Source of the DNA: Sandaracinobacteroides sp041675905
Lineage (GTDB): Bacteria; Pseudomonadota; Alphaproteobacteria; Sphingomonadales; Sphingomonadaceae
Reading direction: 5' to 3'
DNA: 64,000 nucleotides
Assembly (NCBI GenBank): GCA_041675905.1
Contig: JBAYSX010000001.1
Location: 1-64,000 of the forward strand
Of this stretch, positions 16,739 to 25,400 are shown in pieces (position 1 is the first letter of the stretch; the number at the start of each line of letters is the position of its first letter). Under the pieces are notes generated by a model. It worked only from the letters and a program-made list of their open reading frames with translations, had not been told where the DNA came from and made no database searches. A program made the position numbers and the translations under genes.

Positions 16739-18484
16739 ATGAGGGGCGTGACGTTGGCAGATCAGGGTTTGCTGCCCGTCAGGCTGGCCGCGCGTTGCGC
16801 GACAGCGGCGATTGCCTTGCTGGCGTCGACGCCTGTGATCGCCCAGGAGTCAGCGTCCGAAGGTTCCGCCAGCGCTGCGAGCCCCGCGTCCCCCGCGCCG
16901 GCGACCACAACTCCTTCCACCGCCGCCGGTCCGGCGCCGATGATGCCCGGTCCCTCATCGGCAGGTGATCTTGCGCCATCCACGTCCGCGACCCGCGCGC
17001 CGTCTGATTTTACCACAGAATCCGGGCCGTTGTTGCCGGAAGGCGAGGCAACGATTCCGATCCTTCAGCCTGCTGTGCAACTGCCAGCTGATGAACTGAT
17101 CGCGGACGAGGCGGAGGCCACGATGCCACCCCTGATCGCGCCGCCGCCGCCGCTTACCGGCGCGGGCGCGACGCGCGCCGGACAGCCGCCTCTTGCTACC
17201 GTGCAGCCGGTGCCAGGATCGGTTGAGCAACAGGTTTTGCTGGGTACGCCGCTGCTGACCGGAGACGCCGCCGAGGGTGTGGTGCAGGCAAACCCCGGTC
17301 GTATCCTGGGGGATTCTGCGCCGTGGTTGACCGGGCTCGCAGTATCCGCCGTGCGCGGACTGGACTATAGTTTTGAACTCCGCACGGAATATAATGATAA
17401 TTATCGGCGCGTACGGGCAACGGAAGGGGATGACGCGGGACCCTCCTCGGAATGGCGCTTCACGCCAGAAGCCACGATCGCCGCCGGTCATAATCTGGGT
17501 CGGCATTTGCTGTTCGCGAACGCAACTTTCGGGTGGGATTTCCACGCGCGGAATACCGACCGTGACCGGGAACGGGTAAATCTGAACGGGGGCGTGCAGT
17601 GGGTTCTGGGCTCCCGCTGTGGCGGCCGCATCCAGGGCGGCTATTCCACCCGGCAGAGCACCGATCTCTTGGATGAACTCGGCGCTCTCCGCTCGTCAGC
17701 CCAGAATGATGTGGACGCGACATTGAGTGCGGCATGCCGTCTGGCCGGACGGCTGACGGGCACGTTCGCCTACGACTGGTCGAAGCACACCTATTCCGAG
17801 GAGATCCGGCAAATTGGCAATCGCCGGGAAGACGGGTTTGTAGGCGGGCTGTCCTATCCGATCGGTTCGCGCGGCTCGTTATCGGCGTCAGGTTTCCTAA
17901 GAAATAGTATAAGGCCGAATCAGCTTCTGCTTACCGGGGAGAAAAACAAGCAGAAGTACAAGGGATTCTCGGTTGGCGGGGGGTACAGCTTCGGTCCGTC
18001 AATCGGCGTGAACGGCAGCATCGGCAAAACCTGGGTCACCTCCCGCAACCCGCTGGCCACATCCTTTTCCGGAATCAGCTGGTCGGTCGGTGCAACCTAT
18101 GGCGGTCCGCGTCTGGGGGCATCGGTGGGCGCCAGCCGAAGTGCTTCATCCGGTGGCGGCGGTGCGGCTAATCTCTCGGTTTCGCGGCAGTTAAACGCCA
18201 ATCTGAGCTATAAAGCCAATCAGCGGATGACCATGACGGCCGGGTATCTCCGTAGCAAAACGGAGTATCGGGAGTTGTTGATCCTTCCCGGCATTGAATG
18301 GCAAAGACCCGAGCGAACAACCGAAAGCCTGTTTGCAGGGACGGATTTCAGGATCAATCGTATGATATCGACGTCACTTGAGTATCGCCATAGGACAAAC
18401 AATACGGACACCGCATTCGGACAGGGCGCGCTCAGGGACTATTCAGCCAATCTGGTAACATTCACCATTCGCGCCGGGTTCTGA
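16739..18484 (+). CDS. EPS-locus outer-membrane beta-barrel protein (BBP2-like)
   Basis: 581 residues with a signal peptide ending near AQE (about residue 35), a Ser/Ala/Pro/Thr-rich disordered stretch (about 36-190) and a C-terminal beta-barrel domain of alternating strands ending in GF (TFTIRAGF), as in outer-membrane proteins. It resembles the putative porin family that accompanies exosortase/EPS loci and is probably the outer-membrane partner for secretion of the polymer. GGAGGAAGCG precedes the chosen ATG; an upstream in-frame start at 16628 lacks a signal peptide at its N-terminus and is unlikely. First gene of the rightward arm. Confidence 0.8.
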   Translation: MRGVTLADQGLLPVRLAARCATAAIALLASTPVIAQESASEGSASAASPASPAPATTTPSTAAGPAPMMPGPSSAGDLAPSTSATRAPSDFTTESGPLLPEGEATIPILQPAVQLPADELIADEAEATMPPLIAPPPPLTGAGATRAGQPPLATVQPVPGSVEQQVLLGTPLLTGDAAEGVVQANPGRILGDSAPWLTGLAVSAVRGLDYSFELRTEYNDNYRRVRATEGDDAGPSSEWRFTPEATIAAGHNLGRHLLFANATFGWDFHARNTDRDRERVNLNGGVQWVLGSRCGGRIQGGYSTRQSTDLLDELGALRSSAQNDVDATLSAACRLAGRLTGTFAYDWSKHTYSEEIRQIGNRREDGFVGGLSYPIGSRGSLSASGFLRNSIRPNQLLLTGEKNKQKYKGFSVGGGYSFGPSIGVNGSIGKTWVTSRNPLATSFSGISWSVGATYGGPRLGASVGASRSASSGGGGAANLSVSRQLNANLSYKANQRMTMTAGYLRSKTEYRELLILPGIEWQRPERTTESLFAGTDFRINRMISTSLEYRHRTNNTDTAFGQGALRDYSANLVTFTIRAGF

Positions 18485-18519
18485 CAGATGGCGCAAGCGC
18501 AGGCAGACAGGAGCATAGG

Positions 18520-19353
18520 ATGATGGACAGGATCGCAATGGCGCGTATGCCCGGTGGGTCGACACTGCTGCTTTACATACTGGCGGTGTTTTTGCTTCTC
18601 GGCGGGGCGGCTGCAGTGGCGCAAACTTCGACCCCTGAGTCGGCGGATGCAGGTGGCTATGTGCTCGGTCCCTCGGACGTGATCAATGTGATGGTCTATG
18701 GCCAGTCCGAATTTAACGTGCAGACACGTATCAAACCGGATGGTTCCATCGTGATGCCGTTGATCGGTCGGGTGGAAGCGGCGGGCAGGAATACTATCCA
18801 GCTGGCGGATGACATTCGCAAGCGGCTGGTTTCGGGAAATTATCTTCGTGATCCCATCGTGAATATCGAGGTAACTGGCTATAACAGCCGCTTTGCGCGC
18901 GTCGTCGGTCATGTTGGTGCGTCCACCATCGTGCCGCTGGACCGCAACTACCCCGTGCTGGACGTATTGCTGAAGGCCGGCTGGGTACGCGCCAGCGCAT
19001 CGCGCTATGTACAATTGCACCGCGCGTCCGACGGACAGAAGATCCAGCTCGATACGGATGAGCTGGCCCGGGCCGGCGAAGGTTCGGATATTATTGTGCA
19101 GCCGGGCGATACGCTGTTTGTCGAGGCGGCAGAAGTGGTCTATCTGACTGGCCCGGCGATGCGACCGGGCGCCTATCAGCTGAAACCGGGGATGACGATC
19201 GCCAATCTGCTTGCGCAGGCGGGTGGCGTCGCGCAAACTGCGTCGAGGAGCAAGTTCGGGGTTACCCGGGGCACGGCCGATGAGGAAATTGTCGATGACC
19301 AGTTCGTGCTGGAGAAGGACGATGTCGTGCGGGTGCGGGAGCGGTTGTTTTGA
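18520..19353 (+). CDS. Wza-like polysaccharide export protein (Poly_export + SLBB)
   Basis: 277 residues: hydrophobic signal (about 12-34) cut near AVAQ, a Poly_export domain beginning YVLGPSDVINVMVYGQSEF, and two SLBB-like repeats. Proteins of this family form the periplasmic/outer-membrane channel for EPS. Unlike classical Wza there is no lipobox cysteine at the cleavage site, so it may be a soluble periplasmic ring relying on the neighbouring beta-barrel protein for the outer-membrane pore. AGGAG six bases before the ATG supports the start. Gap of 35 bases to the barrel gene. Confidence 0.9.
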   Translation: MMDRIAMARMPGGSTLLLYILAVFLLLGGAAAVAQTSTPESADAGGYVLGPSDVINVMVYGQSEFNVQTRIKPDGSIVMPLIGRVEAAGRNTIQLADDIRKRLVSGNYLRDPIVNIEVTGYNSRFARVVGHVGASTIVPLDRNYPVLDVLLKAGWVRASASRYVQLHRASDGQKIQLDTDELARAGEGSDIIVQPGDTLFVEAAEVVYLTGPAMRPGAYQLKPGMTIANLLAQAGGVAQTASRSKFGVTRGTADEEIVDDQFVLEKDDVVRVRERLF

Positions 19354-19432
19354 TGCGGCCCGGGGGTTTCACGATGCGGCTCTTCACGTTGCGCTCCGTT
19401 GACGTCGCCGTTGTTACAGGAGTGATGCAGCC

Positions 19433-20839
19433 ATGAGCCTGATACAGTTCTTGCGCATTCTGATCGCGCGCCGTTGGATGATCCTGTTACCGGCGCTGGC
19501 CTGTCTGCTTGTGGCGACCGCAATCGCCATGATGCTGCCGAAGCGGTATCCTGCGACAGCCCGGGTGATCCTCGATATCGTGAAACCCGATCCTGTCACG
19601 GGTGAAGCTGTCGCTGGCCGTAACCCGTTGCCGTATATCCGCACCGAAATCCAGCTGATCAAGGACATGCGTGTGGCCGGCCTTGTTGTTGACCGGCTGG
19701 GGCTCACGCAGAATCCCGGGATGGTCGCCGCCTATGAGGAAACCGGTCGTTCCGTATCGGACGGCGGTATGCGGAACTGGGTGGGGCAGCGCATCGTTGA
19801 CAATACGGACGCAAAGCTGGTTTCCGGATCGAATATTCTGGAAATCCTGTATGAGGCGCCTGATCCGGAGCAGGCGCGGCAGATCGTCGGCGCGTTGCGT
19901 GATGCCTATATCGAAAGTTCGTTGCGATATCGGGTCGATTCAGCTGCGAGCACCGGCAACTGGTTTCGTGAACAGGCTACCAAGGCCCATCAGGCGCTGA
20001 CCGCGTCTGAAAAGGTGCTGGCCGATTATATGGCAGAGCATAATATCGTCCTGGTAGACGGGATGGACAGTGAGACAGCGCAGCTGCAGGCGCTTGCGGC
20101 GACGGTGCAGGCGGTACGCAGCAATGAACCATCGTCGACGGCGGCGGCTACCGCTCAGCTGGGTCGTGATCCTGTGGTGTCGCAATTGCGGATGCAACTC
20201 GCGACGATCGAGGATGAGCTGGCGCTTGCCGGCTCCCAGCTCGGCCAGAATCATCCTTCTTACAAGGCAATCCTGGCACGCAAGGGTACGATCGAACGGC
20301 AAATCCGCATGGCCGAAGCCAATTCCCAGACGGGGGTGGCAGCCGTTACCGGCGCGACGCAGCAGTCGTTGGCACAGCTGGAACGGGAACTGCGTGCGCA
20401 GGAACAACTGGTACGGGAGCGTAAACCGCTCATAGATGAATTGGTCAGGCTATCCAGCGATGTCACGCTGAAACGCTCGCTGTATGAGCGTGCGATGGCG
20501 CGGACCGAGGATTTGCGCATGCAGGCGGATGTATCGCAAACGGGTTTGGTGGTCCTTGGTGACCCGACGTCGTCCACCACGCCCTCCTATCCAAAGACCC
20601 CGTTGATCATAACGCTTGCAACCCTCGTTGGCCTCGCCTTCGGGATTTTTGCGGCCATTGTCACGGAGTTTGCGGCGCGGCGTGTCCGCGGGCAGGAAGA
20701 TCTGGCCTATGCGTCAGGCGCGCCGGTGCTGGTAACGGTACGGGCCACACGACCATCCGGTTTGCGGCTCGCGGTGCGGCGTCTTCTCGGCAAGAAATCC
20801 GATGAGCCGGGCACCGGTGGTGAATTGCAGGTGATTTGA
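19433..20839 (+). CDS. Wzz/GNVR-type polysaccharide co-polymerase (chain-length determinant)
   Basis: 468 residues with a membrane helix at each end (about 17-35 and 383-402), a Wzz domain after the first helix, and a long periplasmic region predicted as coiled coil (about 170-330). This is the topology of PCP-2a proteins that set EPS chain length and activate a cytoplasmic tyrosine-kinase partner. The next gene, one base away, encodes a CpsD-like ATPase, the usual partner. AGGAG precedes the ATG at a somewhat long spacing. Confidence 0.9.
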   Translation: MSLIQFLRILIARRWMILLPALACLLVATAIAMMLPKRYPATARVILDIVKPDPVTGEAVAGRNPLPYIRTEIQLIKDMRVAGLVVDRLGLTQNPGMVAAYEETGRSVSDGGMRNWVGQRIVDNTDAKLVSGSNILEILYEAPDPEQARQIVGALRDAYIESSLRYRVDSAASTGNWFREQATKAHQALTASEKVLADYMAEHNIVLVDGMDSETAQLQALAATVQAVRSNEPSSTAAATAQLGRDPVVSQLRMQLATIEDELALAGSQLGQNHPSYKAILARKGTIERQIRMAEANSQTGVAAVTGATQQSLAQLERELRAQEQLVRERKPLIDELVRLSSDVTLKRSLYERAMARTEDLRMQADVSQTGLVVLGDPTSSTTPSYPKTPLIITLATLVGLAFGIFAAIVTEFAARRVRGQEDLAYASGAPVLVTVRATRPSGLRLAVRRLLGKKSDEPGTGGELQVI

Positions 20840-20840
20840 T

Positions 20841-21725
20841 ATGACGGCATCCAACGCACAGGTCCCGCCCCCCGACAGAAGCGCCGTCGAGGAAGGAGAG
20901 GTCCACGACGCCTTGCTGCGTACGGGCGCGTTAACCGACGATCAGGCACAGTTGGTTGCGGAACAACAGGCGCGCGACGGTGGCAATTTCGATAGCGCCG
21001 CAGTTGCGCTGGCCCTCGCAACGGAAGACGACGTCATCCTCGCGCGGCAGGCGCTGCAGGGACAACGGGCATTCGACCTGTCGCCCGCGACCGAGATTTC
21101 GGATGAAATCGTCGTTTTGTCGGATCCGGTCGGCCCGCAGGCGGAGGCCTTGCGGTTGCTGCGAACCCAGATCATTGCCCAGCATATCGGGGCGGGGCGG
21201 CGGGCTTTTGCGGTGACCGCCGCAACCGACGGTTCGGGCAAGACTTTTGTCGCTGCAAATCTGGCTGTCGCCCTGTCGCAGGTTGGCATCAAGACGTTGC
21301 TGATCGACGCCAATCTGCGCAATCCGCGTGTCGACCAGGTGTTTGGCATCGACCCCAACGGACCGGGTCTGTCCACCTATCTGACAATGCAGGCAAACCG
21401 GCCGGAACGCGTGATTTATTCGGATGTGCTGCCAAATCTGGCGGTGGTTCCCTCCGGCCCGCCGGTGGCGCGTCCGCAAGAACTGTTGTCCGGTGCGCGT
21501 TTCCGTGTCGGTGTCGATATCCTGTTGCGGCAATATGATGTCGCTATCTTTGATACGCCCGCCGCAAATGAAAATGCTGACGCACTGACGGTAGCCGCCG
21601 TGCTTGGTTATGCGCTGGTCGTCGCCCGGCGCGATCAGGCCTATTTCCGCGATGTTCAGGCGTTGGCCCAACAGCTTTCGGCGGCACGGGCAACGGTAAT
21701 CGGTTCTGTGCTCAACGAATTCTAG
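20841..21725 (+). CDS. CpsD/CapB-like ATPase (BY-kinase family) with an extra N-terminal domain
   Basis: 294 residues. The C-terminal two thirds is a BY-kinase-like ATPase: Walker A TDGSGKT (129-135), Walker A' TLLIDANLRNP (Asp156) and Walker B VAIFDTP (Asp238). The C-terminus has no tyrosine cluster, so classical autophosphorylation there is not evident. Residues 20-90 look like the helical N-terminal domain of GspE/MshE ATPases (LLRTGALTDDQ... then ALATEDDVILARQAL), some of which bind cyclic di-GMP; that similarity is by eye. Starts one base after the Wzz gene stop. Confidence 0.85.
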   Translation: MTASNAQVPPPDRSAVEEGEVHDALLRTGALTDDQAQLVAEQQARDGGNFDSAAVALALATEDDVILARQALQGQRAFDLSPATEISDEIVVLSDPVGPQAEALRLLRTQIIAQHIGAGRRAFAVTAATDGSGKTFVAANLAVALSQVGIKTLLIDANLRNPRVDQVFGIDPNGPGLSTYLTMQANRPERVIYSDVLPNLAVVPSGPPVARPQELLSGARFRVGVDILLRQYDVAIFDTPAANENADALTVAAVLGYALVVARRDQAYFRDVQALAQQLSAARATVIGSVLNEF

Positions 21726-21771
21726 TCGATCGCTGGCCCTGATACGGAAACCTGGCCTGCAGGAGTGTTGT

Positions 21772-22662
21772 ATGAGCGTTGCCAATCCTGCTTCCCGCCT
21801 GACCTGGCGGACGTTTTTCAGCGGATATCCGTTGCTTGCTCTCGGGTTGCTCGCCTTATGCATCCCCACTCTTTATGCGATGGCGACCGAGAGCTGGACC
21901 CGTGAGGAGGGAGTGCATGGGCCGCTGGTGCTGGCAACCGCCATCTGGCTCGTCTGGCGCAATCTGGATGAAATAATGGCCGAAGCCCGACCGGGCCACC
22001 CGGCAGTTACCGCACCGGTTCTGTTACTCGGGGTTGCTGTTTACATATTCGGGCGCGCCTTTGATTTCCTGATGATCGAAGTGGCGGCGCTGCTGCTTAT
22101 CCTGCTGGCGATCGCCTATGCATTTGTCGGCCACCGGGTGCTGATGAAGATGTGGTTCCCGATCATTTATATGGGCTTCCTGATTCCATTGCCGGGCTGG
22201 TTGCTTGATTCGATGACCCAGCCTCTCAAACTGCTGGTTTCCGATATTACGACGGACCTGCTGTCCTGGTTTGGCTATCCGATCGTCCGTACCGGCGTAA
22301 CGCTGTATATCGCGCAGTATCAGTTGCTGGTCGAGGATGCTTGCGCCGGACTGAACTCCCTGATCAGCCTCACGGCGGTAGGCCTGTTCTACATCTATCT
22401 GCTGCATAATGCCTCGTGGCGTTATTCATTGATATTGCTGGCTTTCGTGGTGCCGATCGCCATTGCTGCGAATATTGTGCGGGTGATCATTCTGGTGCTG
22501 ATCACCTATTATTTCGGTGACGAGGCGGCGCAGGGCTATCTGCACGATTTCGCCGGCATCGTGACCTTTGTATCGGCATTATTGCTGATATTCCTGCTGG
22601 ATGGGCTTCTGACCCCACTCCGGCGTCGTCTGGGAGGCAGGCCCCATGCTCAAACGGCGTGA
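21772..22662 (+). CDS. exosortase (EpsH family, probably exosortase V)
   Basis: 296-residue integral membrane protein with about eight helices. The cysteine-protease/transpeptidase triad of exosortases is complete: Cys191 in DACAGLNS, Arg237 in NIVRVII and His258 in YLHDFAG. Exosortases cleave C-terminal PEP-CTERM-type sorting tails after Sec export and attach proteins to the surface or EPS. The EpsI gene overlaps its 3' end by 17 bases, and a small accessory membrane protein lies just beyond, a set I associate with sphingomonad 'exosortase V'. No substrate with a PEP-type tail is visible in the window. Confidence 0.9.
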   Translation: MSVANPASRLTWRTFFSGYPLLALGLLALCIPTLYAMATESWTREEGVHGPLVLATAIWLVWRNLDEIMAEARPGHPAVTAPVLLLGVAVYIFGRAFDFLMIEVAALLLILLAIAYAFVGHRVLMKMWFPIIYMGFLIPLPGWLLDSMTQPLKLLVSDITTDLLSWFGYPIVRTGVTLYIAQYQLLVEDACAGLNSLISLTAVGLFYIYLLHNASWRYSLILLAFVVPIAIAANIVRVIILVLITYYFGDEAAQGYLHDFAGIVTFVSALLLIFLLDGLLTPLRRRLGGRPHAQTA

Positions 22663-23344
22663 TGTGCTACTTGGTGTGCCGTTGTTGGCTGCCGCTGGCG
22701 CCGCGGTTGCCCTGGTTCCGCGCAAGCGGATCAACTTGCGCGGTGACCGGAAGATCGAAGATATGGTTCCGCTGGAATTTGGCGGCTGGCATGTAACGCC
22801 GTCGAATGCCGTGATTCTGCCCAAGGCGGAAGAGGGCAGTCTGTCCGATACGCTCTATGGCGAGACGGTGAGCCGGCTGTATCTGGGTGAAGGGCGTATT
22901 CCGGTCATGCTGGTGATTGCCTGGGGTGACACCCAGTCGGATCAGCTGCAGCTCCACCGACCCGAGGTCTGTTATACCGCCGTCGGATTCGAGATCAGCG
23001 AATCCCGACGGGATGAAATTCCGTTGACGACCGACGCGCATTTGCCGGTACGCCATCTTGTTGCGACATCCAACGACCGGACTGAACCGTTACTTTACTG
23101 GACCAGACTTGGTGATTCACTGCCAACCAGCGGCAACGAACAGCGAATCATGAAGCTACGTACCGAGATGCAGGGCTATGTATCCGACGGGGCTTTGGTG
23201 CGCTTGTCGACCGTCGCCGAGCCGACACCCGCAACGTTCGCCGCGCTTGAGGAATTTACGCGCGTGATGCTCCGGGCTACCAAACCGGAAGGTTTGCCCG
23301 CGCTTCTCGGCCGGCCGCTCACCCAGGCGATGCTCAAGGGGTAA
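22646..23344 (+). CDS. epsI: EpsI, exosortase-associated periplasmic protein
   Basis: 232 residues with an N-terminal Arg-rich twin-arginine-like start (MLKRRD) and a hydrophobic segment (about 8-23), then an EpsI domain with the family's HRPEVCY motif (about 105-111) and GYVSDGALVRLST. In many exosortases EpsI is a fused C-terminal domain; here it is separate but overlaps the exosortase gene by 17 bases, so translation is probably coupled. Function is tied to the exosortase/EPS system, mechanism unknown. Confidence 0.9.
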   Translation: MLKRRDVLLGVPLLAAAGAAVALVPRKRINLRGDRKIEDMVPLEFGGWHVTPSNAVILPKAEEGSLSDTLYGETVSRLYLGEGRIPVMLVIAWGDTQSDQLQLHRPEVCYTAVGFEISESRRDEIPLTTDAHLPVRHLVATSNDRTEPLLYWTRLGDSLPTSGNEQRIMKLRTEMQGYVSDGALVRLSTVAEPTPATFAALEEFTRVMLRATKPEGLPALLGRPLTQAMLKG

Positions 23345-23424
23345 CGGCGGTGCAGACTGTCACTCCCGGGCGTCAGCATTATTTTGATACGCCCGGGCAA
23401 TCTTCGCTGGCGCTGGCGTCAGGC

Positions 23425-23688
23425 CTATTTTTCCGCGCCGCCGAAGGGGCGGAGCGTGTAGTGGACAAAGGCCAGGATGGCAAGAATGCCGGCGATGGCC
23501 GCAACATGATAGAGGCTGTCACCATTTTCGACCGCCTTGTTGCCAATCTGGTTAATCACGGCACACGCAACAGAGGCAACGAAATAGGGCCACATGCGGT
23601 CTCTTTCCGGTCCGACAGAGCGTTGCAGAAACAGCACGATGAGACCGGCGAAAATACCGACTGTTATCCAGTCATACGCAGTTTCCAT
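23425..23688 (-). CDS. small XrtV-system accessory membrane protein
   Basis: 87 residues starting METAYDWITVGIF, with three hydrophobic segments (about 7-22, 35-50, 60-78) and a short polar C-terminus (RPFGGAEK). It matches my memory of a small conserved protein annotated as a sorting-system accessory protein beside sphingomonad exosortase V genes. It is on the opposite strand to the exosortase operon, tail to tail with epsI (80-base gap) and divergent from the priming transferase gene. A longer open frame upstream to 23775 is less hydrophobic and probably not translated. Weak ribosome site. Confidence 0.65.
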   Translation of the reverse strand: METAYDWITVGIFAGLIVLFLQRSVGPERDRMWPYFVASVACAVINQIGNKAVENGDSLYHVAAIAGILAILAFVHYTLRPFGGAEK

Positions 23689-23849
23689 GCACCCGCTTTC
23701 TTTCGCAAATTCTTGACGATGGTCTGTCAGGTTAAGGCCCGTTATATGGCTACCCGTCCTTTGAACGGACTGCAACTCCCCCAGTGCGTTTCAGACAGGG
23801 GGAACATGCAGTTCGGTCCACGGCGGACGTATCTGGTACGGGGGCATTG

Positions 23850-25358
23850 ATGAACGATTTTATGAAGGGTGGCCTGAAAGAAGCAGACCGCTTGCCTCCG
23901 GTTTCGCCGGTCCTGACGCCCGGGGATACCACGGCCCCGGCAAGACATGCGAATGTGCCTATCGATCTCGTGATTTTCGCAGTTCGTGTTATCGAATTTG
24001 TGACCGTCATGCTGGCCGGCATCACGGCGATGTATTTATGGGTGGAGCGCATCCCTGCGGTTGAATTCTCTTCCTATGGCCGGGTGGTGTTCGGTGGCGC
24101 GCTGGTGTTTGCGCTGGTTGCCGAGGTGATTGGCGCCTATGATGTCGACGCCCAGTTTTCGCTTCGCCGTGCCTGGCAACGGGTCATGACGGGATGGGGA
24201 ACGACCACCCTGTTCCTGATTACCATGGGCTTCCTGTTGAAAAGCAGTGAGGATTTTTCCCGCGGCTGGGCGTTCACCTGGTTCATCTCGACCGCGGTGA
24301 TGCTCGGCGGCACCCGCGCCGCGATGACCGTGTGGATTCGGCATCTCAAATCACAGGGCGTTTTCAACAGTCGCGCCGCTATCTATGGCGCATCCTCCCA
24401 GGGGCAAAAGGTGGCGGCATATATCCGTAACCATAGCCGCCTGACGATTCGCATCGTCGGCTTTTTTGACGACCGGCGCGACGGTCGCGTCCCGCTGCTG
24501 GTGGATGACTTGCCGGTTTTCGGCTCGTCCGACGATCTGGTGGCGATGATTCGCGAAGGGCTGATCGATCAGGTGATCGTGGCGCTGCCCTGGTCCGCCG
24601 AGGCGCGTATTCAGGAACTGGTTTCCAAGATTGCGATGACGCCGGTACGGATCCGTCTGGCCCCCGATATGGCGAATTTTGCCTTTGCCCACCGGCCGCT
24701 GGTCCTGCTCGGGGAGCTGCCGGTCCTGACGCTGTTCGAGCGACCGATTTCCGGCACTGACGCTGTTGTGAAACGCGCCGAGGACCTGCTGCTCACCGGC
24801 CTGATTTTACTGCTGGTGTGGCCGGTGATGCTGGCGGCGGCAATTGCCATAAAGCTCGATTCGCCCGGTCCGGTCTTTTTCCGCCAGCCGCGTGAGGGCT
24901 TCAATAATCGGCCCTTTCGCGTGTGGAAGTTCCGGTCGATGACGCATGATCGCTGCGAGACGGACAGTATCGTCCAGGCCACACGGGGCGACAAGCGGGT
25001 GACGCGGGTGGGCCGGTTCCTGCGTGCCACATCTATCGATGAACTGCCGCAGTTGTTCAACGTGATGCAGGGACATATGTCTCTGGTCGGGCCACGGCCC
25101 CATGCGCCTTCGACGCGTGCGGGCGGTCGATTGTTCCATGAAGTGGTGCAGACCTATGCCGCCCGGCACAAGGTGAAGCCCGGCATTACCGGCTGGGCGC
25201 AATGCTGCGGCTGGCGCGGTGAAACGGATACGGAAGAAAAGCTGATTCGCCGACTGGAACACGACCTTTACTATATCGAGAACTGGTCTGTCGGCTTCGA
25301 TATCTACATCATGTTTCGCACGGCCATCTCGGTGGTTTTCTCCCGCAACGCCTTCTGA
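23850..25358 (+). CDS. undecaprenyl-phosphate sugar (glucose) phosphotransferase, EPS priming enzyme
   Basis: 502 residues. Four N-terminal membrane helices, a central Rossmann-like CoA-binding-3 domain (about 165-290, SRAAIYGASSQGQKVA), a fifth helix (about 310-330) and a C-terminal bacterial sugar transferase domain with the FFRQPREGFNN and SIDELPQLFNVMQGHMSLVG signatures. WcaJ/ExoY-type enzymes transfer a sugar phosphate, usually glucose-1-P, to undecaprenyl phosphate and start EPS synthesis. GTGs and ATGs upstream exist, but 23850 gives the usual family N-terminus. Comparable to SpsB of sphingan producers; donor sugar inferred. Confidence 0.92.
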   Translation: MNDFMKGGLKEADRLPPVSPVLTPGDTTAPARHANVPIDLVIFAVRVIEFVTVMLAGITAMYLWVERIPAVEFSSYGRVVFGGALVFALVAEVIGAYDVDAQFSLRRAWQRVMTGWGTTTLFLITMGFLLKSSEDFSRGWAFTWFISTAVMLGGTRAAMTVWIRHLKSQGVFNSRAAIYGASSQGQKVAAYIRNHSRLTIRIVGFFDDRRDGRVPLLVDDLPVFGSSDDLVAMIREGLIDQVIVALPWSAEARIQELVSKIAMTPVRIRLAPDMANFAFAHRPLVLLGELPVLTLFERPISGTDAVVKRAEDLLLTGLILLLVWPVMLAAAIAIKLDSPGPVFFRQPREGFNNRPFRVWKFRSMTHDRCETDSIVQATRGDKRVTRVGRFLRATSIDELPQLFNVMQGHMSLVGPRPHAPSTRAGGRLFHEVVQTYAARHKVKPGITGWAQCCGWRGETDTEEKLIRRLEHDLYYIENWSVGFDIYIMFRTAISVVFSRNAF

Positions 25359-25400
25359 GTGCTGCTTGCGCCATGTGGGACGGCATGCAACAGGTCGCCC

